Assembly (NCBI GenBank): GCA_027592755.1 | Contig: JAQCLE010000001.1 | Coordinates: 53,835 to 117,834, forward strand | Direction: 5' to 3' | DNA length: 64,000 bases | Source: Bacteroidota bacterium | GTDB taxonomy: Bacteria; Bacteroidota; Bacteroidia; Cytophagales; Cyclobacteriaceae | In this document: one piece after another, positions 55,801 to 63,998 of the stretch | Layout: every line of letters starts with the position of its first letter | Numbering within the stretch: position 1 is the stretch's first letter | The notes under the pieces: generated by a model | Databases searched by the model: none | What the model was told of the DNA's origin: nothing | The model's input: the letters and a program-made list of their open reading frames with translations, nothing else | Made by a program: the position numbers and the translations under genes

Positions 55801-56259
55801 AAGGCGGTACATGATCGATATAGTGCGATTAAGCGGAATCCCTACAATGAAATTGAATGTAGCGATCACTACAGTCGCTCCATGGCAAGCTATGGAGTAT
55901 TACTTTCTGTAAGTGGATTTGATTACCATGGACCTAAGGGCCGCTTGTCTTTTGGACCTAAAGTGGATCAGGATAATTTCAACACACCATTTACCGTTGC
56001 GGAAGGTTGGGGCACTTTTATCCAGCAAACCAGTAATGAAGAACAACGAAATAAGATAGAGTTGAAATATGGTGAATTGCGTTTGAGTGAGTTCTCCGTA
56101 CTCCTTTCTGAGGGTGCTACACCTCTATCAACCATTCTGAAAGTTAACGGCAAGGAAGTGAGTGCTAATGGTAGCACTGATTCGAACGGGAATTACATAT
56201 GGAAAACAGAGTTACTATTGAAGGCAGGTGATGTGATGGAGGCAACGGTTCGGTTTTAG
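52891..56259 (+). CDS. Tat-exported GH116-type (DUF608) protein with an inserted beta-sandwich
   Basis: An unusually long member with 1,122 residues. An N-terminal extension with a Cys cluster (CCDPNTGYC, residues 17-25) precedes a Tat signal ([14 protein letters not shown]). The GH116 N-domain has [22 protein letters not shown]. At about residues 305-470 an extra domain is inserted ([53 protein letters not shown]), which resembles the carbohydrate-binding module seen in some GH32 and planctomycete proteins. The catalytic region follows: [20 protein letters not shown] and [21 protein letters not shown]. Tat export implies folding, perhaps with a metal, before translocation. The substrate is unknown. 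Confidence 0.82.
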   Translation: [1122 protein letters not shown]

Positions 56260-56396
56260 GAAAATAGCTTAAATACTCAGTGATAGGGCAGGATACCAGA
56301 CCTCATATTCTGGGAATCTGACAATGAATACATGACCTTCACACATTAATAGTCAACGATATTTTGAACAAGTAAAGTCAAATAAAAAAAATATTA

Positions 56397-57275
56397 ATGA
56401 AAAGCACCTTCGATTTATTTTATGGTAAATCAAAATTGATTTACGCCCTTCCTTTTTTTGGAATGTCTATTTTTTTCATGATTGGTGCAACCACCCATCA
56501 GAAACAATCTCAATCCATTGCTGAACCAACTTCAAAGCAAGTGCCGTCAAACACAGCGCAACAAGCAGCGAGTACTGTTTTGATTACGGGAGCAAACAGA
56601 GGTTTAGGATTAGAAATGGCAAGGCAGTTTAGTGCTGATGGTTATTATGTGATTGGAACAGCTCGTAGTCCTCTTGAAGCAATTGAGCTGAAGAGCTTTG
56701 GGGTTCAAGTGGAGCAGCTCGATGTTACGGATATCGAAAGTGTTGCTGCTTTAGCAAAACGCCTGAAAGGAAAACAAATAGATATACTTATCAATAATGC
56801 AGGATATTTTGGTCCAATTCCACTCGATCAAAAACAGCAGAAAATTGACGAATTGAATTTGGAAGGAGTTGAACGCTGTTTTGAGGTCAATACACTTGGG
56901 CCTATGCGTGTAACACAGGCACTACTACCAAACCTATATGCGGGCAAAGAGCGTAAGATTATCAATATTTCTACACGTGCAGGAATCTTAGCGAACAGTT
57001 ATCATGGTGGTAAAGGTGGTGCTCAAGGATACGGCTACAAGCAGAGTAAAGCAGCTCTCAATATGTTTACCAGAATTCTAGCCGGTGACCTAAAACCAGA
57101 TAACTTTATTGTTGTTTCTCTTGCGCCTGGATGGGTCAAAACCGACATGGGTACTCAATTAGCAGAAATGACACCTGAAGAAAGTATTTTAGACGTAAAA
57201 AAAGTGATTGAAACACTAACTCCCGATCACTCTGGCGGTTTTTGGTTTCATGATGGCAGTTCCCTAGCTTGGTAA
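56397..57275 (+). CDS. Membrane-anchored or exported SDR oxidoreductase
   Basis: The product has 292 residues. A hydrophobic N-terminal segment (LIYALPFFGMSIFFMIGATT, residues 14-33) and a polar linker precede a C-factor-like SDR domain from residue 58. That domain has VLITGANRGLGLEMA, NNAGYFG, a Ser in NISTRAG, and YKQSK (YxxxK). SDRs normally work in the cytosol with NAD(P), so an N-terminal anchor is odd; the domain may face either side of the membrane. It lies between the Tat GH116 gene and the cytochrome gene, with no tight coupling to either. The substrate is unknown. Confidence 0.8.
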   Translation: MKSTFDLFYGKSKLIYALPFFGMSIFFMIGATTHQKQSQSIAEPTSKQVPSNTAQQAASTVLITGANRGLGLEMARQFSADGYYVIGTARSPLEAIELKSFGVQVEQLDVTDIESVAALAKRLKGKQIDILINNAGYFGPIPLDQKQQKIDELNLEGVERCFEVNTLGPMRVTQALLPNLYAGKERKIINISTRAGILANSYHGGKGGAQGYGYKQSKAALNMFTRILAGDLKPDNFIVVSLAPGWVKTDMGTQLAEMTPEESILDVKKVIETLTPDHSGGFWFHDGSSLAW

Positions 57276-57473
57276 TTTGCGATAAGAATTCCGTTATTCA
57301 ATATTACGAATTCAAGTTATATGAAAACTCCCGTGGATTAAGGTCATTTTGAGCAAAAAAGCATAGTCAATTGCTATCTCAGAGGTAGAAAAAAGACCTG
57401 AATATGACTATATTTCTCGTTATGAAAGGAATGCAACCTTATTTAGACATCTAGTGGGAGGCAAGGAGTTAAA

Positions 57474-60400
57474 ATGAAGTTGAGTAATTTTAATAAAAAC
57501 TGGATAATTGCCATTCCGGTGCTTTTTATCGGCATTATTATCAGCTCTTTATCCGGAAATTCGGAAAAGGAGCATGATTTGCCAGATAAGGTAGATTTCA
57601 ACTATGATATTCGCCCAATTTTATCCCAAAACTGTTTTGTTTGCCATGGACCGGATAGCAGTACCAGAAAAGCGAACTTACGTTTAGACAACTTCGAAGG
57701 AGCCACTGCACATTTGGAGCATGGAGGAGCCGCCATTGTACCGGGTAACATTAGTAAAAGTCTGTTAGTGGACCGGATTTCTTCTGAGGATCCTGAATTT
57801 CATATGCCCCCTCCGGAAGCCAAAAAGACATTAAGTGCCCGGGAAGTTGCATTAATGAAACGCTGGATAGACCAGGGAGCAAAATGGAAGCCGCACTGGG
57901 CTTTTATTAAACCTGAACTACCCGATTTACCAGATGATATCCAAGAGGCATCTGTTTCAGAAGTTATTGACCATTTAATCGACAGAGAATTAATAATAAA
58001 ACAATTAGAACCAGCGCCATCTGCGAAAAAGAACGCACTGATTCGTCGGGTCTCCTACCTACTAACTGGTTTGCCACCTGATCCAGTAGATGTAATGGCC
58101 TTTATTGCGGACACTTCAGCTGATAACTATGAAAAGATGGTGGATCAATACCTTTCATCTCCACAATATGGAGAGCGTTGGGCCCGACATTGGATGGACC
58201 TGGTTCGTTACGGGGAATATAAGGGGCATGAATTTGATTTTGCTATTAGCGGTGCCTGGCAGTACAGGGACTACCTGATCCGAGCCTTTAATCAAGACGT
58301 GCACTATGATTTACTTGTAAAAGAGCATTTGGCCGGTGATATGTTGACCGAACCTCGTTATAATCCTGAAGAGGGATTTAATGAATCCATTATCGGAACA
58401 GCTTATTTTTTTCTGGGAGAGGGTAAACATAGCCCCGTTAATGTCAAGGTGGAAGAGTACGAGCGTATTGACAACATGATTGACGTTACCTCCAAGTTAT
58501 TTCAAGCGCTAACAGTTGGATGCGCTCGTTGTCATGACCATAAATTTGATCCCATACCTACAACGGATTACTACGCCATGTATGGTATGATAGAAAGTTC
58601 ACGCATAGGACCCCTACCGGCCAGGAAGACCCAAAAGCAAGTGGCTCAAATCGAAGAGTTAAAAAAAATCCAGAAGGAGATCAAAATTCAATTGGGAGCG
58701 CAATTCACTGATGCGGTGAATGAGGCTACACCTCAATTCATTAGTCAATTACAGCAATTTGTTAAAAATGCCGATGACATACATTCTTCTGAAAATGATT
58801 CAGCCAATTACCGGGTAATAGGGGATTTCCGACAAGGAGATTGGAAAGGGTGGTACACTACAGGCTGGGCTTTCGGAGAGACACCACTAAGGGGAACTCC
58901 AGTATTTGATAAGCAATCCAGACGAGTTAGTGGACTGGTGGGAGGAATTGCTTCAAGCCGGTACTTTAAGAGTGGAGTCATGGGTGTCCTACGCTCTCCT
59001 AACTTTATAATTGAACATGATTCCATTGCCATAAGAGCTAGAGGGATAAACGGTACAATTCGGATAATCGCAGACAATTTTCAGATTATTAGGTATCCTC
59101 TTTATGGTAATTTGGAAAAGAAGCTTAATAGCGAGCTGTGGGAGACCTATACCTCTGATCTTTCCCTAATAAAAGGGCACAAAGCCTACCTGGAATTTAT
59201 GCCTGGAATTTATGGAGAACTCGATCCCGAGATTGAGGTAAAAAATAGTACACGACATATTTATAGTATAAAACCCCAGGATTATATAGAAGTACAATAT
59301 GCTGTTGCCTTTGATGGGGAATTCCCTGATTTGCCCTTCCCCGTGCTGGACGATCAGTATGATTTTTCTGTGAAGGCAAAAACACAATCGATCAGTGATT
59401 GGAAAAATAATCAGGCCAATACTGAGCAAATACTTCTCCTCAATCATTGGCTCAAAGAGACTAACGGGATAACTTATCCAAAGGCCCTATCCGAATTATT
59501 AACAACCTACGATGGCATTGCTGCACAGCTTTATGATTCAACACACTTTCTCGGTCTTTCGGAAGGGGATGCTGTTTTCAGTCCGGTGTTTATACGTGGA
59601 AGTATCGATAAATTGAGTGAAAATAAGGTGCCCCGTCAGTTTTTGACAGCAGTAAAAACCGGGTTAGATTCTTTCCCTCAATATGGCAGCGGAAGATTAG
59701 CATGGGCGGAATCAGTCGTGGATACAGAAAACCCACTGACTGCTCGCGTAATGGTCAATCGAATTTGGCATCACCTCTTTGGTAAAGGAATCGTTGAGAC
59801 AGTAGATAATTTTGGGTTGCAAGGAAAGCTACCCAGTCATCCTGAACTTTTGGATTATTTGGCCTATCGTTTTATCGAAGAGGGTTGGTCGATTAAGCAA
59901 ATGATCAAGCACATCTTATTGTCTCAAACTTTTCAGAGGTCTACAACAACCGTGGCTGAAAATCAAAAGATTGATCCGGGAAACATATTGTTACAACACT
60001 TTCCAGTAAGACGCCTCGAAGCAGAGGCTATTCGAGACGGAATACTATCGGTTACTCAAAATTTGGACTTAACCATGTACGGAGAATCTATTCCCATTCA
60101 TCTTACAGAATTTATGACCGGTAGGGGAATGCCCAGCGAATCCGGCCCACTTGACGGCGGCAGTCGCAGAAGTATATATATCGCAGTTCGCCGAAATTTT
60201 CTATCACCTATGCTGTTAGCGTTTGATATGCCAATACCTTTTTCCACATTTGGCAAAAGAAACACCACGAATGTCCCTGCGCAGTCCTTATCGTTAATGA
60301 ACGATCCCTTTGTCCATCAGCAGGCGATGTACTGGGCTGAGAATCTTCTAAGGCAAAAGGATGTCACAATTTCAGAGAGAATCAATGAAATATATATAAG

Positions 60401-60572
60401 AGCCTTTTCAAGGCAGCCATCAGTTGAGGACCTCCGAGGAGCTGAAACATTATTAGAGAATCTGGCCAAAGAATATAGCCAGCCGCTGGAAGAAATGAAA
60501 AACGACCCTCAATTTTGGGCGGATTATTGTCACACTATTTTTAACATGAAAGAATTTATTCACCTGTTATGA
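57474..60572 (+). CDS. PSD1/planctomycete-type cytochrome c protein (DUF1549/DUF1553)
   Basis: The product is 1,032 residues with an N-terminal signal or anchor. A cytochrome-like domain binds heme through CFVCH (Cys54, Cys57, His58). DUF1549 contains YGERWARHWMDLVRYGE and a second CxxCH motif, GCARCHDHKFDPI (about residues 347-359). A middle beta-domain (GDWKGWYTTGWAFGETPLRG) resembles the insertion in the Tat GH116 protein. DUF1553 ends the protein (TARVMVNRIWHHLFGKG, NVPAQSLSLMNDPFV). A good Shine-Dalgarno AAGGAG lies 5 bases before the ATG, rare for this phylum. It is coupled to the DUF1501 gene by an ATGA overlap. Its role is probably electron transfer or oxidation outside the cytoplasm. 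Confidence 0.9.
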   Translation: MKLSNFNKNWIIAIPVLFIGIIISSLSGNSEKEHDLPDKVDFNYDIRPILSQNCFVCHGPDSSTRKANLRLDNFEGATAHLEHGGAAIVPGNISKSLLVDRISSEDPEFHMPPPEAKKTLSAREVALMKRWIDQGAKWKPHWAFIKPELPDLPDDIQEASVSEVIDHLIDRELIIKQLEPAPSAKKNALIRRVSYLLTGLPPDPVDVMAFIADTSADNYEKMVDQYLSSPQYGERWARHWMDLVRYGEYKGHEFDFAISGAWQYRDYLIRAFNQDVHYDLLVKEHLAGDMLTEPRYNPEEGFNESIIGTAYFFLGEGKHSPVNVKVEEYERIDNMIDVTSKLFQALTVGCARCHDHKFDPIPTTDYYAMYGMIESSRIGPLPARKTQKQVAQIEELKKIQKEIKIQLGAQFTDAVNEATPQFISQLQQFVKNADDIHSSENDSANYRVIGDFRQGDWKGWYTTGWAFGETPLRGTPVFDKQSRRVSGLVGGIASSRYFKSGVMGVLRSPNFIIEHDSIAIRARGINGTIRIIADNFQIIRYPLYGNLEKKLNSELWETYTSDLSLIKGHKAYLEFMPGIYGELDPEIEVKNSTRHIYSIKPQDYIEVQYAVAFDGEFPDLPFPVLDDQYDFSVKAKTQSISDWKNNQANTEQILLLNHWLKETNGITYPKALSELLTTYDGIAAQLYDSTHFLGLSEGDAVFSPVFIRGSIDKLSENKVPRQFLTAVKTGLDSFPQYGSGRLAWAESVVDTENPLTARVMVNRIWHHLFGKGIVETVDNFGLQGKLPSHPELLDYLAYRFIEEGWSIKQMIKHILLSQTFQRSTTTVAENQKIDPGNILLQHFPVRRLEAEAIRDGILSVTQNLDLTMYGESIPIHLTEFMTGRGMPSESGPLDGGSRRSIYIAVRRNFLSPMLLAFDMPIPFSTFGKRNTTNVPAQSLSLMNDPFVHQQAMYWAENLLRQKDVTISERINEIYIRAFSRQPSVEDLRGAETLLENLAKEYSQPLEEMKNDPQFWADYCHTIFNMKEFIHLL

Positions 60573-62020
60573 GTTCAAATAAACATTGCAATCATGTAAT
60601 GAACCGCAGGGAGATGCTTGGTATCTGTCGCAATGGATTTGGTTCAATCGCTTTCATGGGCATGATGGGTGGTGTGCCTTTTGGTCAGAACCTGGCTACT
60701 GCCAAAGAAAGCCTGGGTAATACATTTGATGGAGGGAAACTTCCCCATTTTGTACCGAAAGCCAAAAACGTAATTTTTTTATACATGGACGGAGGGATAT
60801 CCCAGGTAGATTCTTTCGATCCAAAACCCCGGCTGGATAAAGAACATGGTCAAAATCCTTATGATAAATTCAAAGTAGATGCGACCCAGTTCAACAGTAT
60901 AGGTAAAATCCTGAAGAGCCCATGGCAATTTAAGCAGCATGGAGAATCCGGTATGTGGATGAGTGAGCTATTCCCACATATTGCCACCTGTGTGGATGAT
61001 ATTGCAATAATCCGGTCAATGGTTTCTGATTTTCCCGAACACACTAACGCTAATTATTTTTTACATACCGGTTTTGGTGTCCAGGGGAGGCCGAGTATGG
61101 GCGCCTGGGTTACTTATGGCTTGGGAAGTGAAAATGAAAACCTGCCTGGCTATGTGGTGCTGAATGGAGGATTGACTCCTCCGGGAGGTTTGGATAACTT
61201 TACCAATGGCTTTTTGCCTGCTACTTATCAGGCTTCAATTCTGAAAGCCGCAGAAATACCATTGGCCAATATCTTACCAATTGAAAAGAAGGATGGCGTC
61301 CAGGATGCAAAGCTGCGTCTTATGAAACAAATGGACCAAAGCTTGCTAGGAAAGCTCGGTCAAGCCGACCAAATAGAATCTACTATCGCTAATTATGAAC
61401 TGGCCTATCGAATGCAGGCTTCTATTCCGGAACTTTCTGACCTAGCAGGTGAATCCAAAGCCACCAAAAAATTGTATGGCTTTGAATCTGAGGATGAACA
61501 TTGTAGAAGCTATGGAGCACAGTGCCTCATGGCCAGACGTTTGGTAGAACGCGGGGTCCGATTTATTGAATTAACCATTCCAAGAACTAAACATGACCGC
61601 TGGGATCAACATGCAAATCTGAAAGAAGGACATGAGTCCAATGCTCACGCTGTGGATCAACCGATCGCCGGCCTGATCAAAGATTTGAAATCCCGTGGAT
61701 TGCTGGAAGACACATTGATCGTCTTTGCTGGTGAATTCGGTCGTACTCCTTTTGCCCAAGGTGACAACGGGCGAGACCACAATCCATCTGCTTTTAGCAT
61801 ATGGTTGGCTGGAGCTGGCATTAAGGGCGGTATAGTATATGGTAGTACAGATGAATATGGTTACCGGGTGGAAGAAAATAAAACAACCATTTACGATCTG
61901 CATGCCACTATGCTCCACTTAATGGGAATGGATCATGAACGACTAACCTTTCGGTTTGGTGGTAGAGATATACGTTTAACTGATGTACACGGCCATGTTA
62001 TTCAAAATATTCTGACATAA
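60569..62020 (+). CDS. DUF1501 protein (sulfatase/phosphatase-fold, Tat-like leader)
   Basis: The product is 483 residues. The leader NRREMLGICRNGFGS resembles a twin-arginine signal. The core has AKNVIFLYMDGGISQVDSFDPKP, GMWMSELFPHIATCVDDIAIIRSM and VFAGEFGRTPFAQGDNGRDHNP, characteristic of DUF1501, a family with an alkaline-phosphatase-like fold. Its metal-site residues (Asp of MDGG, Glu/Asp/His near the C-terminus) appear intact. No reaction has been established for the family. It nearly always occurs behind a PSD1/DUF1549/DUF1553 gene, as here with a 4-base overlap, so the two form one functional unit. Confidence 0.9.
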   Translation: MSSNKHCNHVMNRREMLGICRNGFGSIAFMGMMGGVPFGQNLATAKESLGNTFDGGKLPHFVPKAKNVIFLYMDGGISQVDSFDPKPRLDKEHGQNPYDKFKVDATQFNSIGKILKSPWQFKQHGESGMWMSELFPHIATCVDDIAIIRSMVSDFPEHTNANYFLHTGFGVQGRPSMGAWVTYGLGSENENLPGYVVLNGGLTPPGGLDNFTNGFLPATYQASILKAAEIPLANILPIEKKDGVQDAKLRLMKQMDQSLLGKLGQADQIESTIANYELAYRMQASIPELSDLAGESKATKKLYGFESEDEHCRSYGAQCLMARRLVERGVRFIELTIPRTKHDRWDQHANLKEGHESNAHAVDQPIAGLIKDLKSRGLLEDTLIVFAGEFGRTPFAQGDNGRDHNPSAFSIWLAGAGIKGGIVYGSTDEYGYRVEENKTTIYDLHATMLHLMGMDHERLTFRFGGRDIRLTDVHGHVIQNILT

Positions 62021-62064
62021 TAATTAGTAGTATCAGCATAAAAAAACAAATAAATATTAATCAC

Positions 62065-63006
62065 ATGAAAACCATTCTCCCTGTTCTTGTTCCTCTCTTG
62101 TTTTTTAATTGTACGCAGCAACAAACATCCTCTAATACCACCAACAAGAGCGGAGAATCCGTACCTATATCTCACTCCTTTTTTGTTGCAGGGCCAAATT
62201 TCACGGGCATTATCGATGAATCCGGCCAAGTTGAATGGGATGCCGGGCGTCCGGGCGCACGCGACGGCTATGTTCTCGCCAATGGGAACATACTCATTTG
62301 CTGGTCAGATGTGGTGATTGAATATACTCGGGATAAACAGGTTGTGTTTAATTACAACAAACCGGAGATGACCAAGGAACTTGGGGCAGCCGTTAGATTG
62401 GAAAATGGGAATACGCTCATTACGGAGTCTGGAGAAAATCCGCGCTTGGTTGAAGTCAATTCAGCTGGCGAGATCGAAGTCGAGGTGCCATTGGTCCCCG
62501 AAACTGACAATGCCCATATGCAAACCCGAATGGCCAGAAAGCTAAGTAATGGTAATTACCTTGTCCCACATCTCTTAGCTTTTGCCGTCAAAGAGTACAG
62601 CCCAACCGGCGAAATCATTAAAACATTACGGACTGATCTACTGGAGTTGGGAGGTCGCGAGGCTGAGAACTGGCCATTCACCGCTATCCGTCTGGAAAAT
62701 GGTAACACGCTAATCAACTTGACTCACGGCAACAAGTCGATTGAGATGGACGGAGAAGGGAAAGTAGTTTGGGAGGTGAACAATGATGACCTTGAAGGGA
62801 CACCGTTCCAGGATGCCTGTGGCGCCCAGCGCCTCCCCAATGGCAACACCGTAATTGCGAGCTACGCCGCACAAGAGGGGATCAAGTTGTTTGAAGTTAC
62901 CCGTGAAAAAGCAATGGTCTGGAATTATTCAGGTGAAAATCGAGTACATCATTTTCAAATTCTGACTACCAACGGAAAGCCAGTTAAGGGAAAATCATTG
63001 AAGTAA
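62065..63006 (+). CDS. Lipoprotein beta-propeller with NGN repeats (PQQ-like)
   Basis: A lipoprotein of 313 residues (signal ends LLFFNC). At least five blades share the pattern [LV]xNGNxLI: LANGNILICWSD, LENGNTLITESG, LSNGNYLVPHL, LENGNTLINLTHG and LPNGNTVIASY, spaced 45-60 residues apart. This is the arrangement of PQQ-like or arylsulfotransferase-like propellers, but the PQQ-binding Trp-docking motifs are not obvious. It follows the PSD1-DUF1501 pair by 44 bases and may be their periplasmic or surface partner. Confidence 0.75.
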   Translation: MKTILPVLVPLLFFNCTQQQTSSNTTNKSGESVPISHSFFVAGPNFTGIIDESGQVEWDAGRPGARDGYVLANGNILICWSDVVIEYTRDKQVVFNYNKPEMTKELGAAVRLENGNTLITESGENPRLVEVNSAGEIEVEVPLVPETDNAHMQTRMARKLSNGNYLVPHLLAFAVKEYSPTGEIIKTLRTDLLELGGREAENWPFTAIRLENGNTLINLTHGNKSIEMDGEGKVVWEVNNDDLEGTPFQDACGAQRLPNGNTVIASYAAQEGIKLFEVTREKAMVWNYSGENRVHHFQILTTNGKPVKGKSLK

Positions 63007-63043
63007 TAGAGACCATTACTTATTTCAGCTAATAATTCTTATT

Positions 63044-63799
63044 ATGCCTTTCTCACTCAAAAATCATGTTGCTCTGGTTACAGGTAGTACCAAGGGTCTC
63101 GGTAAACAAATTGCAATCACCTTGGGAAAATCCGGAGCTAAAGTGTGTCTCAATTATGCAAACAATCGTGAAAAAGCGGAGGCAAGCTTTTCCGAATTCC
63201 TGGAAGCGAGATGTGAAGGCATTTTAGTACGGTCTGATGTTACTGATTTCAATCAGATCCAATCTATGGTCCGTGAAGTGGAAGAATCACTTGGGGAAAT
63301 AGATATTCTGGTAGTTAATGCGACACCGGATCAACCTCAAAAACCCATTGAAGAATATGATTTGGATTTTTATCAGTCCATGATGGATTTCTTCATCAAA
63401 AGCCCCTTTCTCCTGACCAAGGCTGTAGTCGCGGGAATGAAACGAAAAAAATGGGGTCGTATAATTAATATTGGAAGCGAAGTGTTCCAAACATGTGTAC
63501 CCAATTTCAGTGCCTATGTTGCTGCCAAAGGTGGGCAAGTAGGCTGGACTCGGAGTATGGCGACTGAATTAGCTCCTTTTGGCATTACGGTCAATATCAT
63601 TGCTCCTGCATGGATACCGGTTGAACGCCATGAAAAGGACCCTCAGGAAATGAAAGATGAATATTTGGCAGGAATCCCAGCCGGTCGGTGGGGTGTCCCA
63701 AAGGACGTGGCTGATGCAGTATTGTATTTTGCCAGTGAAGAAGCCTCTTTTGTTTCTGGACAAACGCTATGTGTAAATGGCGCTCATACGCCATGGTAG
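63044..63799 (+). CDS. SDR family oxidoreductase
   Basis: A cytosolic SDR of 251 residues: VTGSTKGLGKQIA, a Ser in NIGSEVFQ, and YVAAK (YxxxK). The usual NNAG motif is replaced by VNATPDQP, which is seen in some subgroups but is worth noting for substrate prediction. The end GQTLCVNGAHTPW differs from the usual DGG. It is the last complete gene of the cluster, 37 bases after the NGN propeller. A role in sugar or sugar-acid oxidation is likely from context only. Confidence 0.82.
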   Translation: MPFSLKNHVALVTGSTKGLGKQIAITLGKSGAKVCLNYANNREKAEASFSEFLEARCEGILVRSDVTDFNQIQSMVREVEESLGEIDILVVNATPDQPQKPIEEYDLDFYQSMMDFFIKSPFLLTKAVVAGMKRKKWGRIINIGSEVFQTCVPNFSAYVAAKGGQVGWTRSMATELAPFGITVNIIAPAWIPVERHEKDPQEMKDEYLAGIPAGRWGVPKDVADAVLYFASEEASFVSGQTLCVNGAHTPW

Positions 63800-63809
63800 G
63801 GGAAAAAGT

Positions 63810-63998
63810 TCAAGAGAAAAGGCAAATTTCAAATAAGGAGAAGATTACTCGGGTTTTTTTGAGGGCATTCTGTCTTTCCTGTTTGCCATAGGCAGGATTG
63901 AATTTGAGCCATTTAATTAGAACAGTAAGGATTAAACCCAGAATTGTCAATAGGCTAAAATCTCTAATGACTGCCATTAGAGATTTGACAACATAATT
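63810..63998 (-). CDS. Possible 3' end of a membrane protein gene (partial)
   Basis: The reverse strand is open from the window edge to a TGA at 63810-63812, giving 62 residues. One hydrophobic helix (FSLLTILGLILTVLIKWLKF) is followed by a basic tail (KQERQNALKKTR). The composition is protein-like, but no family can be named. The hairpin at 63958-63986 falls inside the frame, which weakens the case. Confidence 0.3.
   Translation of the reverse strand, partial: NYVVKSLMAVIRDFSLLTILGLILTVLIKWLKFNPAYGKQERQNALKKTRVIFSLFEICLFS
63958..63986. repeat. Perfect 12-bp inverted repeat (hairpin)
   Basis: AAATCTCTAATG pairs perfectly with CATTAGAGATTT across a 5-base loop (ACTGC). There is no T-run on either side, so it is not a standard terminator. 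It may be a bidirectional transcription barrier or part of a mobile repeat end. Confidence 0.6.
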
